Part shown: positions 24,335-30,594 of the stretch, one piece after another | Layout of the letters: each line of letters opens with the position of its first letter | Position numbering within the stretch: position 1 is the first letter of the stretch | NCBI GenBank assembly: GCA_964575975.1 | Contig: CAZNTU010000052.1 | Coordinates: forward strand, 1-30,594 | DNA: 30,594 bases | DNA from: G963674505 sp964575975 | GTDB lineage: Bacteria > Desulfobacterota > Desulfobacteria > Desulfobacterales > SKZT01 | Direction: 5' to 3' | Program-made: the position numbers and the translations under genes | Notes under the pieces: model-generated | The model's input: the letters and a program-made list of their open reading frames with translations, nothing else | What the model was told of the DNA's origin: nothing | The model's database searches: none

Positions 24335-26025
24335 CTAATAGGACTCAGCTCCTTTAGAAAGTTTTTTATGGCATTGAAAGCGCCATTCTTCTCTTTTATC
24401 TCGACCCCCTTTTTGGCCGTCTCTATCGCGTCCAGGCAAGGGTTTTCCGGATTCGAGCCCACCTTGCCGGAAACCAGGGCCACTGCGACTCCCGCCGGTC
24501 CGAACAACACGGCGCCCCCGATCGCTTTTCCGAGCGTCACAAAGGTCCGGGTCGTATCCACGGAGACGCGCGGATTGGAAAGAGTGCCTCCCAGACTAAA
24601 AGGCCTCGTCAGTTCGGCAAGGGACAAATTTACCTCGGCAAGCCCTTTCGCGCCAATGCCTTCCTTCGGTATCGGTTTTATGTAAATATCGATTCGCTCG
24701 TTCGCGAGATTGATATTCCCGCTTCCGACGACCAGGGTGTTCGGGGTGTCGAGCACCAGCGCGGAAATGTCGGCCGAACCCTTCTCGAAATCGAAACGCA
24801 CGGCGAAACAGTTGACTTCCGACGCGGCGGATTTCGGTTTGATTTTGCCGGGAACGTCGATGATATCGGCGATGACCGACAACAGACTTATTCTGAAGAA
24901 TCCCAGGTATTTCAGATAATTCCGGTCGATCTTGCCCTTCCCCATGACCAACGAGGCGGAACCGTCGAGACCTGCCATTGTTTCGGCCGGAGAACGGCCT
25001 TCCGTGTCGATGCTCATGCTGAAATCCATTCCGCCCTCTCCCTCGACTTTCAATTCCATTTGTTCCAGAAGGCCCTTCAAATCCATTTGTTCGATATCCA
25101 AATCGGCCGATACGCGAACCATCTCTTTCTGGGCGACCAATCGAAACCGACCGTCCAGCCGGCCTCCCCCCATGTCTCCCTTTATTGGAGCCACTGTCAG
25201 GACACCATCGTCGATGGCCGCCCTCAGATGGAAATTGTTGAGCGCCGCGCGGGGCAGCAAAATCTTTTCCGCTATCAACTCGAAATCCAGCGCAAGGGCG
25301 TTTAAAAAATCCAAATCGAAAGGCTCTTCCGAGAAAACTCTTCCGTTCCTGCCGCCATTTTTCGGCTTTTCCGTCGCTTCGCTTCCCGCCTTCACAAGCA
25401 CGGAACCCTCTTCGGCTTTCGAAAGCCCGCGAAGATCCAGTCTGTTCGAAAACAGCCCCGCTTTGACATAGAGACGGTCGCCGGACGCGTCCACCGTGCA
25501 TGCTCCCCTGACTGCGGATTTGTCCCATTTCAACAGAAGGTTTCCGAACTGGTAAACGCCCGGTGCGTCGTCCCTCAAACTCCCTTCGAAATCAAAGGGG
25601 GCTCCGACCGGAAGGGAAGTTCCCAGAAGCTTTTCGAGCCCTGCCGTACTTTGGCTCTTGATCGCGAAGTTCAAGTCCACCCCTCTAAAGTTTGCCGTGT
25701 CTTTCACGAAACCTTCGATATTCGCCATCACCCCCGCCACTTCCAGCACGAGGCTTATCGGCCATTTCAGTTCGGGATCGAAAGCGTTGACGAAAGACCC
25801 TGCACGACCCTTGACCGTGAACAACTCGTCGCCCCAAAACCCTTGAAGCTCGATCCCGACGGACCCCTGGCCTTGAGGAATCGTTTTGAAGCTTTCCACT
25901 TTGACGGGAGATCGCGACAGGGTGACATTGCTGTTTTTCTCGAAAGCGTATGCGCCTCCGGACAGCCAGAACATCGGACATATGACCGAAAAAACGATCA
26001 AAAAACACAAGTCGCCTTTTTTCAT
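24331..26025 (-). CDS. AsmA-family envelope protein
   Basis: A 564-residue exported protein. The N-terminus MKKGDLCFLIVFSVICPMFW then LSGGAYA is a signal peptide or anchor. The body is repeating beta-strands with AsmA landmarks: LNALALDFELIAEKILLPRA, VAPIKGDMGGGRLDGRFRLV, DLKGLLEQMELKVEGEGGMD, LDGSASLVMGKGKIDRNYLK, DIYIKPIPKEGIGAKGLAEV and FSLGGTLSNPRVSVDTTRTF. AsmA-like proteins are bridge-shaped and are tied to lipid or outer-membrane biogenesis. The ATG at 26025 is chosen because the leader begins there; an upstream ATG (26049) adds eight residues. It is coupled to the deacetylase downstream. Confidence 0.88.
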   Translation of the reverse strand: MKKGDLCFLIVFSVICPMFWLSGGAYAFEKNSNVTLSRSPVKVESFKTIPQGQGSVGIELQGFWGDELFTVKGRAGSFVNAFDPELKWPISLVLEVAGVMANIEGFVKDTANFRGVDLNFAIKSQSTAGLEKLLGTSLPVGAPFDFEGSLRDDAPGVYQFGNLLLKWDKSAVRGACTVDASGDRLYVKAGLFSNRLDLRGLSKAEEGSVLVKAGSEATEKPKNGGRNGRVFSEEPFDLDFLNALALDFELIAEKILLPRAALNNFHLRAAIDDGVLTVAPIKGDMGGGRLDGRFRLVAQKEMVRVSADLDIEQMDLKGLLEQMELKVEGEGGMDFSMSIDTEGRSPAETMAGLDGSASLVMGKGKIDRNYLKYLGFFRISLLSVIADIIDVPGKIKPKSAASEVNCFAVRFDFEKGSADISALVLDTPNTLVVGSGNINLANERIDIYIKPIPKEGIGAKGLAEVNLSLAELTRPFSLGGTLSNPRVSVDTTRTFVTLGKAIGGAVLFGPAGVAVALVSGKVGSNPENPCLDAIETAKKGVEIKEKNGAFNAIKNFLKELSPIR

Positions 26026-26233
26026 GACAATTCGTTTACATACGACCAAACGGCTGCGGAAAAAGTAGTTTTCTCGCGCCGGAAAATAGCAGGAAAACCT
26101 GTTGTTTAGTGTCTTGCCGAACGAAAAATACGAAACCTCCCTGATTTATCTTCACTCCTTGAGTTTGTATCTTCGAACGATTGAAAAGGCAAGCCAATTC
26201 CATGAACCCAGAGAACTTCGAAAGGACCCAACC

Positions 26234-26530
26234 ATGGAAAACAAAAGAAGACTCCAAGAGGAAATCAGAGTTCGAATGAAAGAATGGGACAAACAAATAG
26301 ATTTGTTCAAGATTCAGGCCGACAGAGCGGACCCGGAATCGCGAGCCAAATACTACAAAAGAATCCACGATCTCGAAACGGAAAAGCTGGTCATGAAACA
26401 GAAACTCGCGGAACTCGAAGAATCCGACGGAGACACTTGGAGAGATATCAGCTCCATTCTGGAAAAAGCGGCCGTCGATTTCAAGCGAACCATTGAAAGG
26501 GCCGCGAAATACTTCAAAAGAGAAGCTTGA
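26234..26530 (+). CDS. Small coiled-coil protein
   Basis: A 98-residue, highly charged, almost wholly helical protein: RRLQEEIRVRMKEWDKQIDL, ESRAKYYKRIHDLETEKLVM and ERAAKYFKREA. Heptad-like spacing points to a coiled coil. AAAGGA stands 7 nt before the ATG at 26234; the frame is open upstream to 26102 but without a ribosome site. Similar small proteins occur as stress- or granule-associated helical proteins, but I cannot name a function. Confidence 0.7.
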   Translation: MENKRRLQEEIRVRMKEWDKQIDLFKIQADRADPESRAKYYKRIHDLETEKLVMKQKLAELEESDGDTWRDISSILEKAAVDFKRTIERAAKYFKREA

Positions 26531-26539
26531 TCTTCCGGG

Positions 26540-27274
26540 TTAAAAAGCGAACGAAACAGACGAAAAATCGAGAGGGATTGGACGGCAAGCGGACCGTCCT
26601 GATCCGGCGTGCCAAGGTTCGGCTCTTTTCCCCGCATCCGCCAACCTCCCTGTCGGGCCCGGCCCTTTGTCGAACTCGACGATCCGAGGGAAATCCTTGT
26701 CTATTCCGACTCTTACTTGATGATACAAGGGACTGCCCTCGGAAACGCGTCCGCCCATGTCGTAAGTGAATTCGGCCGTCCCGAAATGCCGGAGCCAATA
26801 TCCGTGGAGAACCGGTCCAGCCGAGTCGTAGCAGGAATGGAAATGCACGAATTCGTCCGGGGGTTCCGGTCTCGTGGCGAGCCATTCGGCCGGCGCCTGG
26901 TCGAAAAAGACCGGATGGATTCTATCTTGGCCTCGAGGGAGCGAAAAACCCGTTTCCGGCAAGGTCGCAAGTACGGCGTCGCCCTCGAACAATTTCGCGT
27001 TCTCCGGAAGGTCCAGCGTGTAGAAACTCCTCTCGTTGAAACAAACGAATTTCAAGCGGCTCAAATCGTCCGGGTCCTCGGGCCTGAAGTAATATCCCAC
27101 GAACGGCCCCACCCGTAAGAGTTTCCCCTGCAAATCGATTTCCAAGATCGGCGCATAGCCTCTGGGAATTTGCAGAGCCACGCCGCCGCTTTGCCCGGAG
27201 CAGCCCGCAAGAAAAACCGACATGCAAAGCAGGAGGGCGCACGCCCTCCCGCATCTTTCAAACGTTTTTCGCAC
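26540..27274 (-). CDS. Lipoprotein of unknown function, last gene of the sulfur operon
   Basis: About 244 residues. The leader ACALLLCMSVFLAGCSGQSG has a lipobox (L-A-G-C), so the mature protein is anchored by lipid to a membrane. The body (RGYAPILEIDLQGKLLRVGP; YFRPEDPDDLSRLKFVCFNE; VHFHSCYDSAGPVLHGYWLR) matches no family I know. The GTG at 27274, behind GGGGGAAAG and overlapping the transporter gene by 17 bp, suits the leader better than the ATG at 27307. The pattern HFHSCYDSAG could bind a metal or carry a reactive Cys, which is inference. The last 45 residues are low in predicted structure and may be a disordered tail. Confidence 0.7.
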   Translation of the reverse strand: MRKTFERCGRACALLLCMSVFLAGCSGQSGGVALQIPRGYAPILEIDLQGKLLRVGPFVGYYFRPEDPDDLSRLKFVCFNERSFYTLDLPENAKLFEGDAVLATLPETGFSLPRGQDRIHPVFFDQAPAEWLATRPEPPDEFVHFHSCYDSAGPVLHGYWLRHFGTAEFTYDMGGRVSEGSPLYHQVRVGIDKDFPRIVEFDKGPGPTGRLADAGKRAEPWHAGSGRSACRPIPLDFSSVSFAF

Positions 27275-27800
27275 CTTTCCCCCAAACCTTTCCAATGACG
27301 AATACAAAAAAGCCGAACGCGAAAAACAAGACGACGGCCCCCATAACGGGTCCTCCCAGCCAATCCGCCAGGGACAACGGTCCCAGGTTCGTCGGAAGAT
27401 ACAACAGCGGGATCAGCGTTTCGTGAAACTGGGCGAACACGGCCGCTCCGGCAAAACCTCCTAAAAAAGCGAAAACGGCGTCCATCCTGCCTTCGCCCAC
27501 GGCCGCCCACGCGGTACCGGGACAATATCCGGCAAGTCCCCATCCGATTCCGAATATGACGGCGGCAAGCCCCGTGGCCAGAAGGCTGGTCGGCAAAACC
27601 ATCGTTCGCCCGACCCCGACCGCCTGAAGACCGGCCAAACCCAGCGCCGAGAAAGCGACCGCCGTCAGCATGAACTTGGGAATATCCCCCTCCAGCATCA
27701 AATGGGCCTTCGCCATTCTGTTCGCGTCCGTGGCGCCGATCCTCTGTATGACAAAACCGAACGCAATGCCCGCCAGCAATCCGAGCAGAACCATTTTCAT
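27258..27800 (-). CDS. YeeE/YedE-family half-transporter (second copy)
   Basis: A 180-residue membrane protein. The family motif G-W-G-L-A-G-Y-C-P-G-T (near 88-98) carries the conserved Cys that passes thiosulfate-type ligands in YeeE/TsuA. Several hydrophobic helices surround it (MVLLGLLAGIAFGFVIQRIG; AFLGGFAGAAVFAQFHE; GGPVMGAVVLFFAFGFFVFV). This is half the length of E. coli YeeE, so it should pair with the neighbouring half. The start sits one base after the stop of that gene, with AGGAGG inside its last codons. Confidence 0.9.
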   Translation of the reverse strand: MKMVLLGLLAGIAFGFVIQRIGATDANRMAKAHLMLEGDIPKFMLTAVAFSALGLAGLQAVGVGRTMVLPTSLLATGLAAVIFGIGWGLAGYCPGTAWAAVGEGRMDAVFAFLGGFAGAAVFAQFHETLIPLLYLPTNLGPLSLADWLGGPVMGAVVLFFAFGFFVFVIGKVWGKGAKNV

Positions 27801-27801
27801 T

Positions 27802-28353
27802 TTAGCTCCTCCTTCTCTTTTTGCTCTTTTCGTTCAGGAGACGGGGATCTCCGTAGACCAGCCTGGACGTGACCATGGCGAAGACGAACATCACCACCCC
27901 GAAATACAGCCCGCTCACCGCGAGCTGGGCCGAGCCCGAAATGAAAAGCCCCAGCGTGCATCCGCCGGCCAGCCGGGCGCCGAAAAGAATCAGAAATCCT
28001 CCCGCGAACGCCGCAAGATACCTGTTCGTCTTGTTCGGCCCGAATCTCTTCTCCCAGATTTCCGGGACGTCCCTCACCGGACCCCTGAACGTCCTTCCCC
28101 CGACAAAGCCGCCGATCGCCATGCCAAGTACGAAAGCGAACAGCCAGGAGCCCGGCCCCGGTATCGCTCGATAGTGGGCCTTGGATTCCGCGTACTCGGG
28201 CGCGACCTGCTGAAAAAGACCTTTCAGCGCGCTCACGAATCCGCTCGATGACGCCGGGGGGCCGAAAGTCGCGAAAATGAACAGGACGATCCCCGCCAAC
28301 GCGAAGGAAGTCGGAAGCCAATTCCAATACGGTGTTTCCGCGTTTTTTTTCAT
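27802..28353 (-). CDS. YeeE/YedE-family half-transporter (first copy)
   Basis: A 183-residue membrane protein whose motif is GARLAGGCTLGLFISGSAQL, the second Cys-bearing half-site of the YeeE/YedE family. Helices include WLPTSFALAGIVLFIFATFG, GSWLFAFVLGMAIGGFVGG and YFGVVMFVFAMVTSRLVYGD. With the next gene it would form a complete sulfur-compound channel or carrier in the inner membrane. A basic tail (NEKSKKRRRS) lies at the cytoplasmic end. The gene starts 9 bp after the rhodanese stop. Confidence 0.9.
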   Translation of the reverse strand: MKKNAETPYWNWLPTSFALAGIVLFIFATFGPPASSSGFVSALKGLFQQVAPEYAESKAHYRAIPGPGSWLFAFVLGMAIGGFVGGRTFRGPVRDVPEIWEKRFGPNKTNRYLAAFAGGFLILFGARLAGGCTLGLFISGSAQLAVSGLYFGVVMFVFAMVTSRLVYGDPRLLNEKSKKRRRS

Positions 28354-28362
28354 GATGCCACC

Positions 28363-29451
28363 TCATCCGCCGCAGGAAACGTATCCGCCCCCGGAACCGG
28401 CGCTTTTGTCCGCGGGAGCTTTGACGCTTGTTTCGGTCGTTTTTCCCTTCGCAGGAAGCGCTTCCGGAAGTTCGGTCCCCGCAAGCTTGTTTTCGGCAAG
28501 TTCCACAGGGAAAAACTTGGCGTACGAACCCCATTCGAACCAGGACGGCTCGTACAGGATGACGTCCGAAAAACCCATCAGCTTCAAGGCGAAATAGGGA
28601 AAGGAGCCTCTTCTCGCCGAATGGCAGTACGCGATTACCGATTTGGAAGGATCCAGTCCCCGGTACAACTGCCGCAACTGCTCGTAGGACTTGAATTTTT
28701 TCGTCTCCGGGTCCGTCCAGTTGGCCTTGTAGTCGATATTGACGGCCGTCGGGACGTGACCAAGCTTCAACACGCTCCCGTCCAAGGCCTCGTTGGCCTT
28801 TTCCCCGAGATATTCCTCGCGGGAGCGGGCGTCCACTATCTGATAGTGCGGGTCGCCCAGCCGACTGTAAACGAAGTTCCCGTCGGCCATTTTTCTGAGG
28901 TTTATTTCCTCGGACAGGGCCTGATACAGGATAGGCTCCAGCTTGCGCGGTTCCGTCGCCGTTTCCCCTCCCGATTCGACCCAGGCGTCTATTCCTCGAT
29001 CCAACAGCCTGATTTTTTCGTGCCCGAGCAGATCGAGCACCCAGAAGACGTACGAGGCGGTGGCGCCCCCGTCACTGGCTACCGAATCGTAAAGGACGAT
29101 TTCGTCCCCGCGCGATACGCCCGCTCTTCCCAGAATCTTCTGCGCTTCCACCGTCCCCACGAACAGGCCGCCCATCCCGGCCGCCTCGTCGCTGTACCGG
29201 AAATCGCTCCAAGGTATCCTGATCGCGCCGGGTACAAGCTTGCCGTCGAATTTTTTGTCCTCCCTGACATCGACCACGATCAGGTTCGGCTGGTCGATGC
29301 GTTCCTTGAGCCATCGGGCGTCCACCAGAAGTTCCGCCGCAGGATACCCCGCGCCTTTGGCCGCTTCGCCGGTGACGGAAGCCATAGCCCACCAAACGCC
29401 CGCCAAAAGAATCGCGGCGGTGACAACATATCGGACAGGATTTTGTTTCAT
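28363..29451 (-). CDS. Exported tandem-domain rhodanese with a C-terminal Cys-Gly-Gly tail
   Basis: A 362-residue protein. The leader VRYVVTAAILLAGVWWAMAS is a signal peptide or anchor. The first rhodanese domain (NLIVVDVREDKKFDGKLVPG; IVLYDSVASDGGATASYVFW) has Asp-Ser where the catalytic Cys would be, as is normal for inactive N-terminal halves. The second domain has the active loop VIAYCHSARRGS (Cys 276) after GHVPTAVNIDYKANWTDPET. The end is a Pro/Lys/Thr/Ser-rich linker and then SAGSGGGYVSCGG, with Cys 360 third from the last. Such a flexible Gly-rich tail with Cys-Gly-Gly recalls SoxY (GGCGG) and other sulfur carriers. GGAGGAG stands 8 nt before the ATG at 29451; an ATG at 29475 lacks one. 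First gene of the operon with two YeeE/YedE halves. Confidence 0.9.
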   Translation of the reverse strand: MKQNPVRYVVTAAILLAGVWWAMASVTGEAAKGAGYPAAELLVDARWLKERIDQPNLIVVDVREDKKFDGKLVPGAIRIPWSDFRYSDEAAGMGGLFVGTVEAQKILGRAGVSRGDEIVLYDSVASDGGATASYVFWVLDLLGHEKIRLLDRGIDAWVESGGETATEPRKLEPILYQALSEEINLRKMADGNFVYSRLGDPHYQIVDARSREEYLGEKANEALDGSVLKLGHVPTAVNIDYKANWTDPETKKFKSYEQLRQLYRGLDPSKSVIAYCHSARRGSFPYFALKLMGFSDVILYEPSWFEWGSYAKFFPVELAENKLAGTELPEALPAKGKTTETSVKAPADKSAGSGGGYVSCGG

Positions 29452-29523
29452 ACGAGTCGCTCCTCCATATTTCATGTTTCTCGTCTTCGTGTCTATCGGT
29501 TCTTCTAACCCGACAAATCGTTT

Positions 29524-29847
29524 TCAGGTCCACAATACCATAGAATCATGTTTCATATCGGCGATTTCCGGCCCGACATCCGTATCGAGCCATTCCGCGT
29601 AGGACTCCGGGGACAAAATCACGGGCATCCGGTCGTGAATCTCCTTTGCGGGACCCTCCGCCTTCGTATTTATGATCGCGCAGGAAAAAAGCCTGTCCCC
29701 CCCCCTCGCCCGACCCAATTTCCCAGATTCCGGCGAAGGCGAACGGCTTTTCCGATTGCGGCCTCAAAAATCGCCATCGACGACATCCAAGTCGAACGCC
29801 TCCTTCAAGACGTCCAAGTCGGAGAATTGCACGAATCGTCCGCACAT
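29524..29847 (-). pseudogene. yedK: HMCES/YedK (SRAP) pseudogene
   Basis: A frame starting at 29847 reads MCGRFVQFSDLDVLKEAFDL, the canonical SRAP start in which Cys2 forms the covalent bond with abasic DNA, and stops after 27 residues. A second frame reads SEKPFAFAGIWE, and a third CAIINTKAEGPAKEIHDRMP then VILSPESYAEWLD, which are the central and C-terminal SRAP motifs, including the HDRMPVIL His. About half of the usual 210-220 residues are missing between the first two pieces. The gene is broken by an internal deletion and frameshifts. Confidence 0.82.
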
Positions 29848-29980
29848 TTTGATAATCCTCGAATTGAATCTTGATTCGACCGCGCGGATTTAATGTTTCA
29901 TCCGCGACCAATGTATGATAATCATTCAAGGAAAGCCGAAAAACGGAAAGACATTCAAAAAAAGGGCGTCGATTCAAGCC

Positions 29981-30181
29981 ATGAAAAAAGCGTTGATCAT
30001 AGCGGGGATATTGCTGGTCCTTGCCGGGCTGTTGTGGCCTTGGCTGGCCAAATTGCCCATAGGGCGTCTTCCGGGCGACATCGTAATCGACCGCCCCGAT
30101 TTCAAGATCTATATTCCCATTACCACCATGATTTTGATAAGCATCGTGGTTTCCTTGATAATGTGGTTGCTGCGCAAATAA
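29981..30181 (+). CDS. DUF2905 membrane protein
   Basis: A 66-residue protein with two hydrophobic helices (KKALIIAGILLVLAGLLWPW and TTMILISIVVSLIMWLL) around GRLPGDIVIDRPDFKIYIPI, the signature of the DUF2905 family. Function is unknown; it is an inner-membrane protein with a short conserved loop. The frame is open upstream to an ATG at 29915, but the family start is the internal ATG at 29981. Confidence 0.9.
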   Translation: MKKALIIAGILLVLAGLLWPWLAKLPIGRLPGDIVIDRPDFKIYIPITTMILISIVVSLIMWLLRK

Positions 30182-30188
30182 GGTTTTA

Positions 30189-30240
30189 GGTATTGGGTTT
30201 TAGTCTTTAGGTCAAAGGTCTATGTCTAAAGCCTAATACC
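30189..30240. terminator. Hairpin between convergent genes, possible bidirectional terminator
   Basis: ggtattgggttttag (30189-30203) can pair along all 15 positions with ctaaagcctaatacc (30226-30240), two of them G-U, around a 22-nt loop. It lies between the ends of the DUF2905 gene and the aldehyde dehydrogenase gene, which converge. There is no clear T-tract on either strand, so classic intrinsic termination is uncertain. Confidence 0.4.
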
Positions 30241-30296
30241 TTCTGCCAACCGCCCTACTGAGTATTTCGAAACCAAAGCCGGCGGAGTTTTCCGCG

Positions 30297-30594
30297 CTAT
30301 TTGACCCGAATCGTCTTCACGTTCACGAATTCCTTGATTCCGTATGCGGAGAGTTCCCGACCGTATCCGCTGTCCTTGATGCCTCCGAAAGGCAGCCTCG
30401 GGTCGGACTTGACGAAATCGTTCACGAAACAATTGCCGGTTTCGATCTCGTTGGTCGCGATCTCCACCGCCCTGTCGATGTTTCGGGAAAAAATCGCCGC
30501 ACCCAGTCCATATACGGAGTTGTTCGCCAAGGCTATCGCGTCGGCCTCGTCCTTGGCGGGAACTACCGCCGCCACCGGCCCGAAGGTTTCCTCG
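30297..30594 (-). CDS. Aldehyde dehydrogenase, C-terminal part (succinate-semialdehyde type)
   Basis: The window ends inside the gene, so only the last 98 residues are seen. They read ETFGPVAAVVPAKDEADAIA, NNSVYGLGAAIFSRNIDRAV, then NDFVKSDPRLPFGGIKDSGY and GRELSAYGIKEFVNVKTIRV. The EETFGPV motif holds the Glu that contacts NAD ribose, and PFGGIKDSGYGRE is the C-terminal family signature. The wording is closest to NAD(P)-dependent succinate-semialdehyde dehydrogenases. It would oxidise an aldehyde to an acid; the active-site Cys lies outside the window. Confidence 0.9.
   Translation of the reverse strand, partial: EETFGPVAAVVPAKDEADAIALANNSVYGLGAAIFSRNIDRAVEIATNEIETGNCFVNDFVKSDPRLPFGGIKDSGYGRELSAYGIKEFVNVKTIRVK

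Overview
The window is a draft chromosomal segment of a moderately GC-rich, Gram-negative bacterium. An AsmA-like protein, a lipobox lipoprotein, a UbiB-type kinase, an exported rhodanese and fatty-acid oxidation genes support this. The gene mix (FadI/FadJ-like pair, phasin-like protein, YeeE/YedE plus rhodanese, DUF2905) would suit Desulfobacterota or a similar proteobacterial lineage, but nothing here fixes the taxon. A 100-N scaffold gap (19521-19620) lies inside an octanucleotide tandem repeat.

Region 1 (1-9440) is a decaying defence island, almost all on the minus strand. It holds a broken SNF2/DEAH helicase of the DISARM/BREX type, an intact ParD-ParE pair, a Septu-like module (PtuB-type HNH nuclease intact, PtuA-type ATPase frameshifted), an intact VapC with its antitoxin, and fragments of at least five further genes: an AlbA_2/Schlafen-type protein, a second vapBC, a RAMP protein resembling Csb2 of type I-G/I-U CRISPR-Cas, a DUF6516-like toxin, and the C-terminal end of BrxL. 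Two direct copies of the helicase 3' end lie exactly 8,083 bp apart (141-664 and 8224-8747) and bracket the cargo.

Region 2 (9441-14329) is a compact three-gene operon: a STAS protein with a large unknown C-terminal domain, a 938-residue fusion of an ABC permease with two tandem ABC_sub_bind receptor domains, and the ABC ATPase. The ATPase stop codon abuts the BrxL fragment in the same reading frame.

Region 3 (14330-15982) holds a plus-strand coding fragment that runs into a 241-bp interrupted palindrome, an orphan minus-strand coding fragment, and a HepT/MntA toxin-antitoxin pair.

Region 4 (15979-22142) is metabolic: a UbiB-like kinase coupled to a phasin-like protein, then (past the gap) a thiolase and a FadJ-type hydratase/dehydrogenase for beta-oxidation, plus a stand-alone receiver protein. 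Region 5 (22401-26530) has a GNAT-like protein converging on a polysaccharide deacetylase that is translationally coupled to an AsmA-like protein, then a small coiled-coil protein. Region 6 (26540-29451) is a sulfur-trafficking operon: an exported tandem rhodanese ending in a flexible tail with a terminal Cys-Gly-Gly, two half-size YeeE/YedE transporters and a lipoprotein. The right edge holds a broken HMCES/YedK gene, a DUF2905 gene, a convergent-gene hairpin and the 3' end of an aldehyde dehydrogenase.
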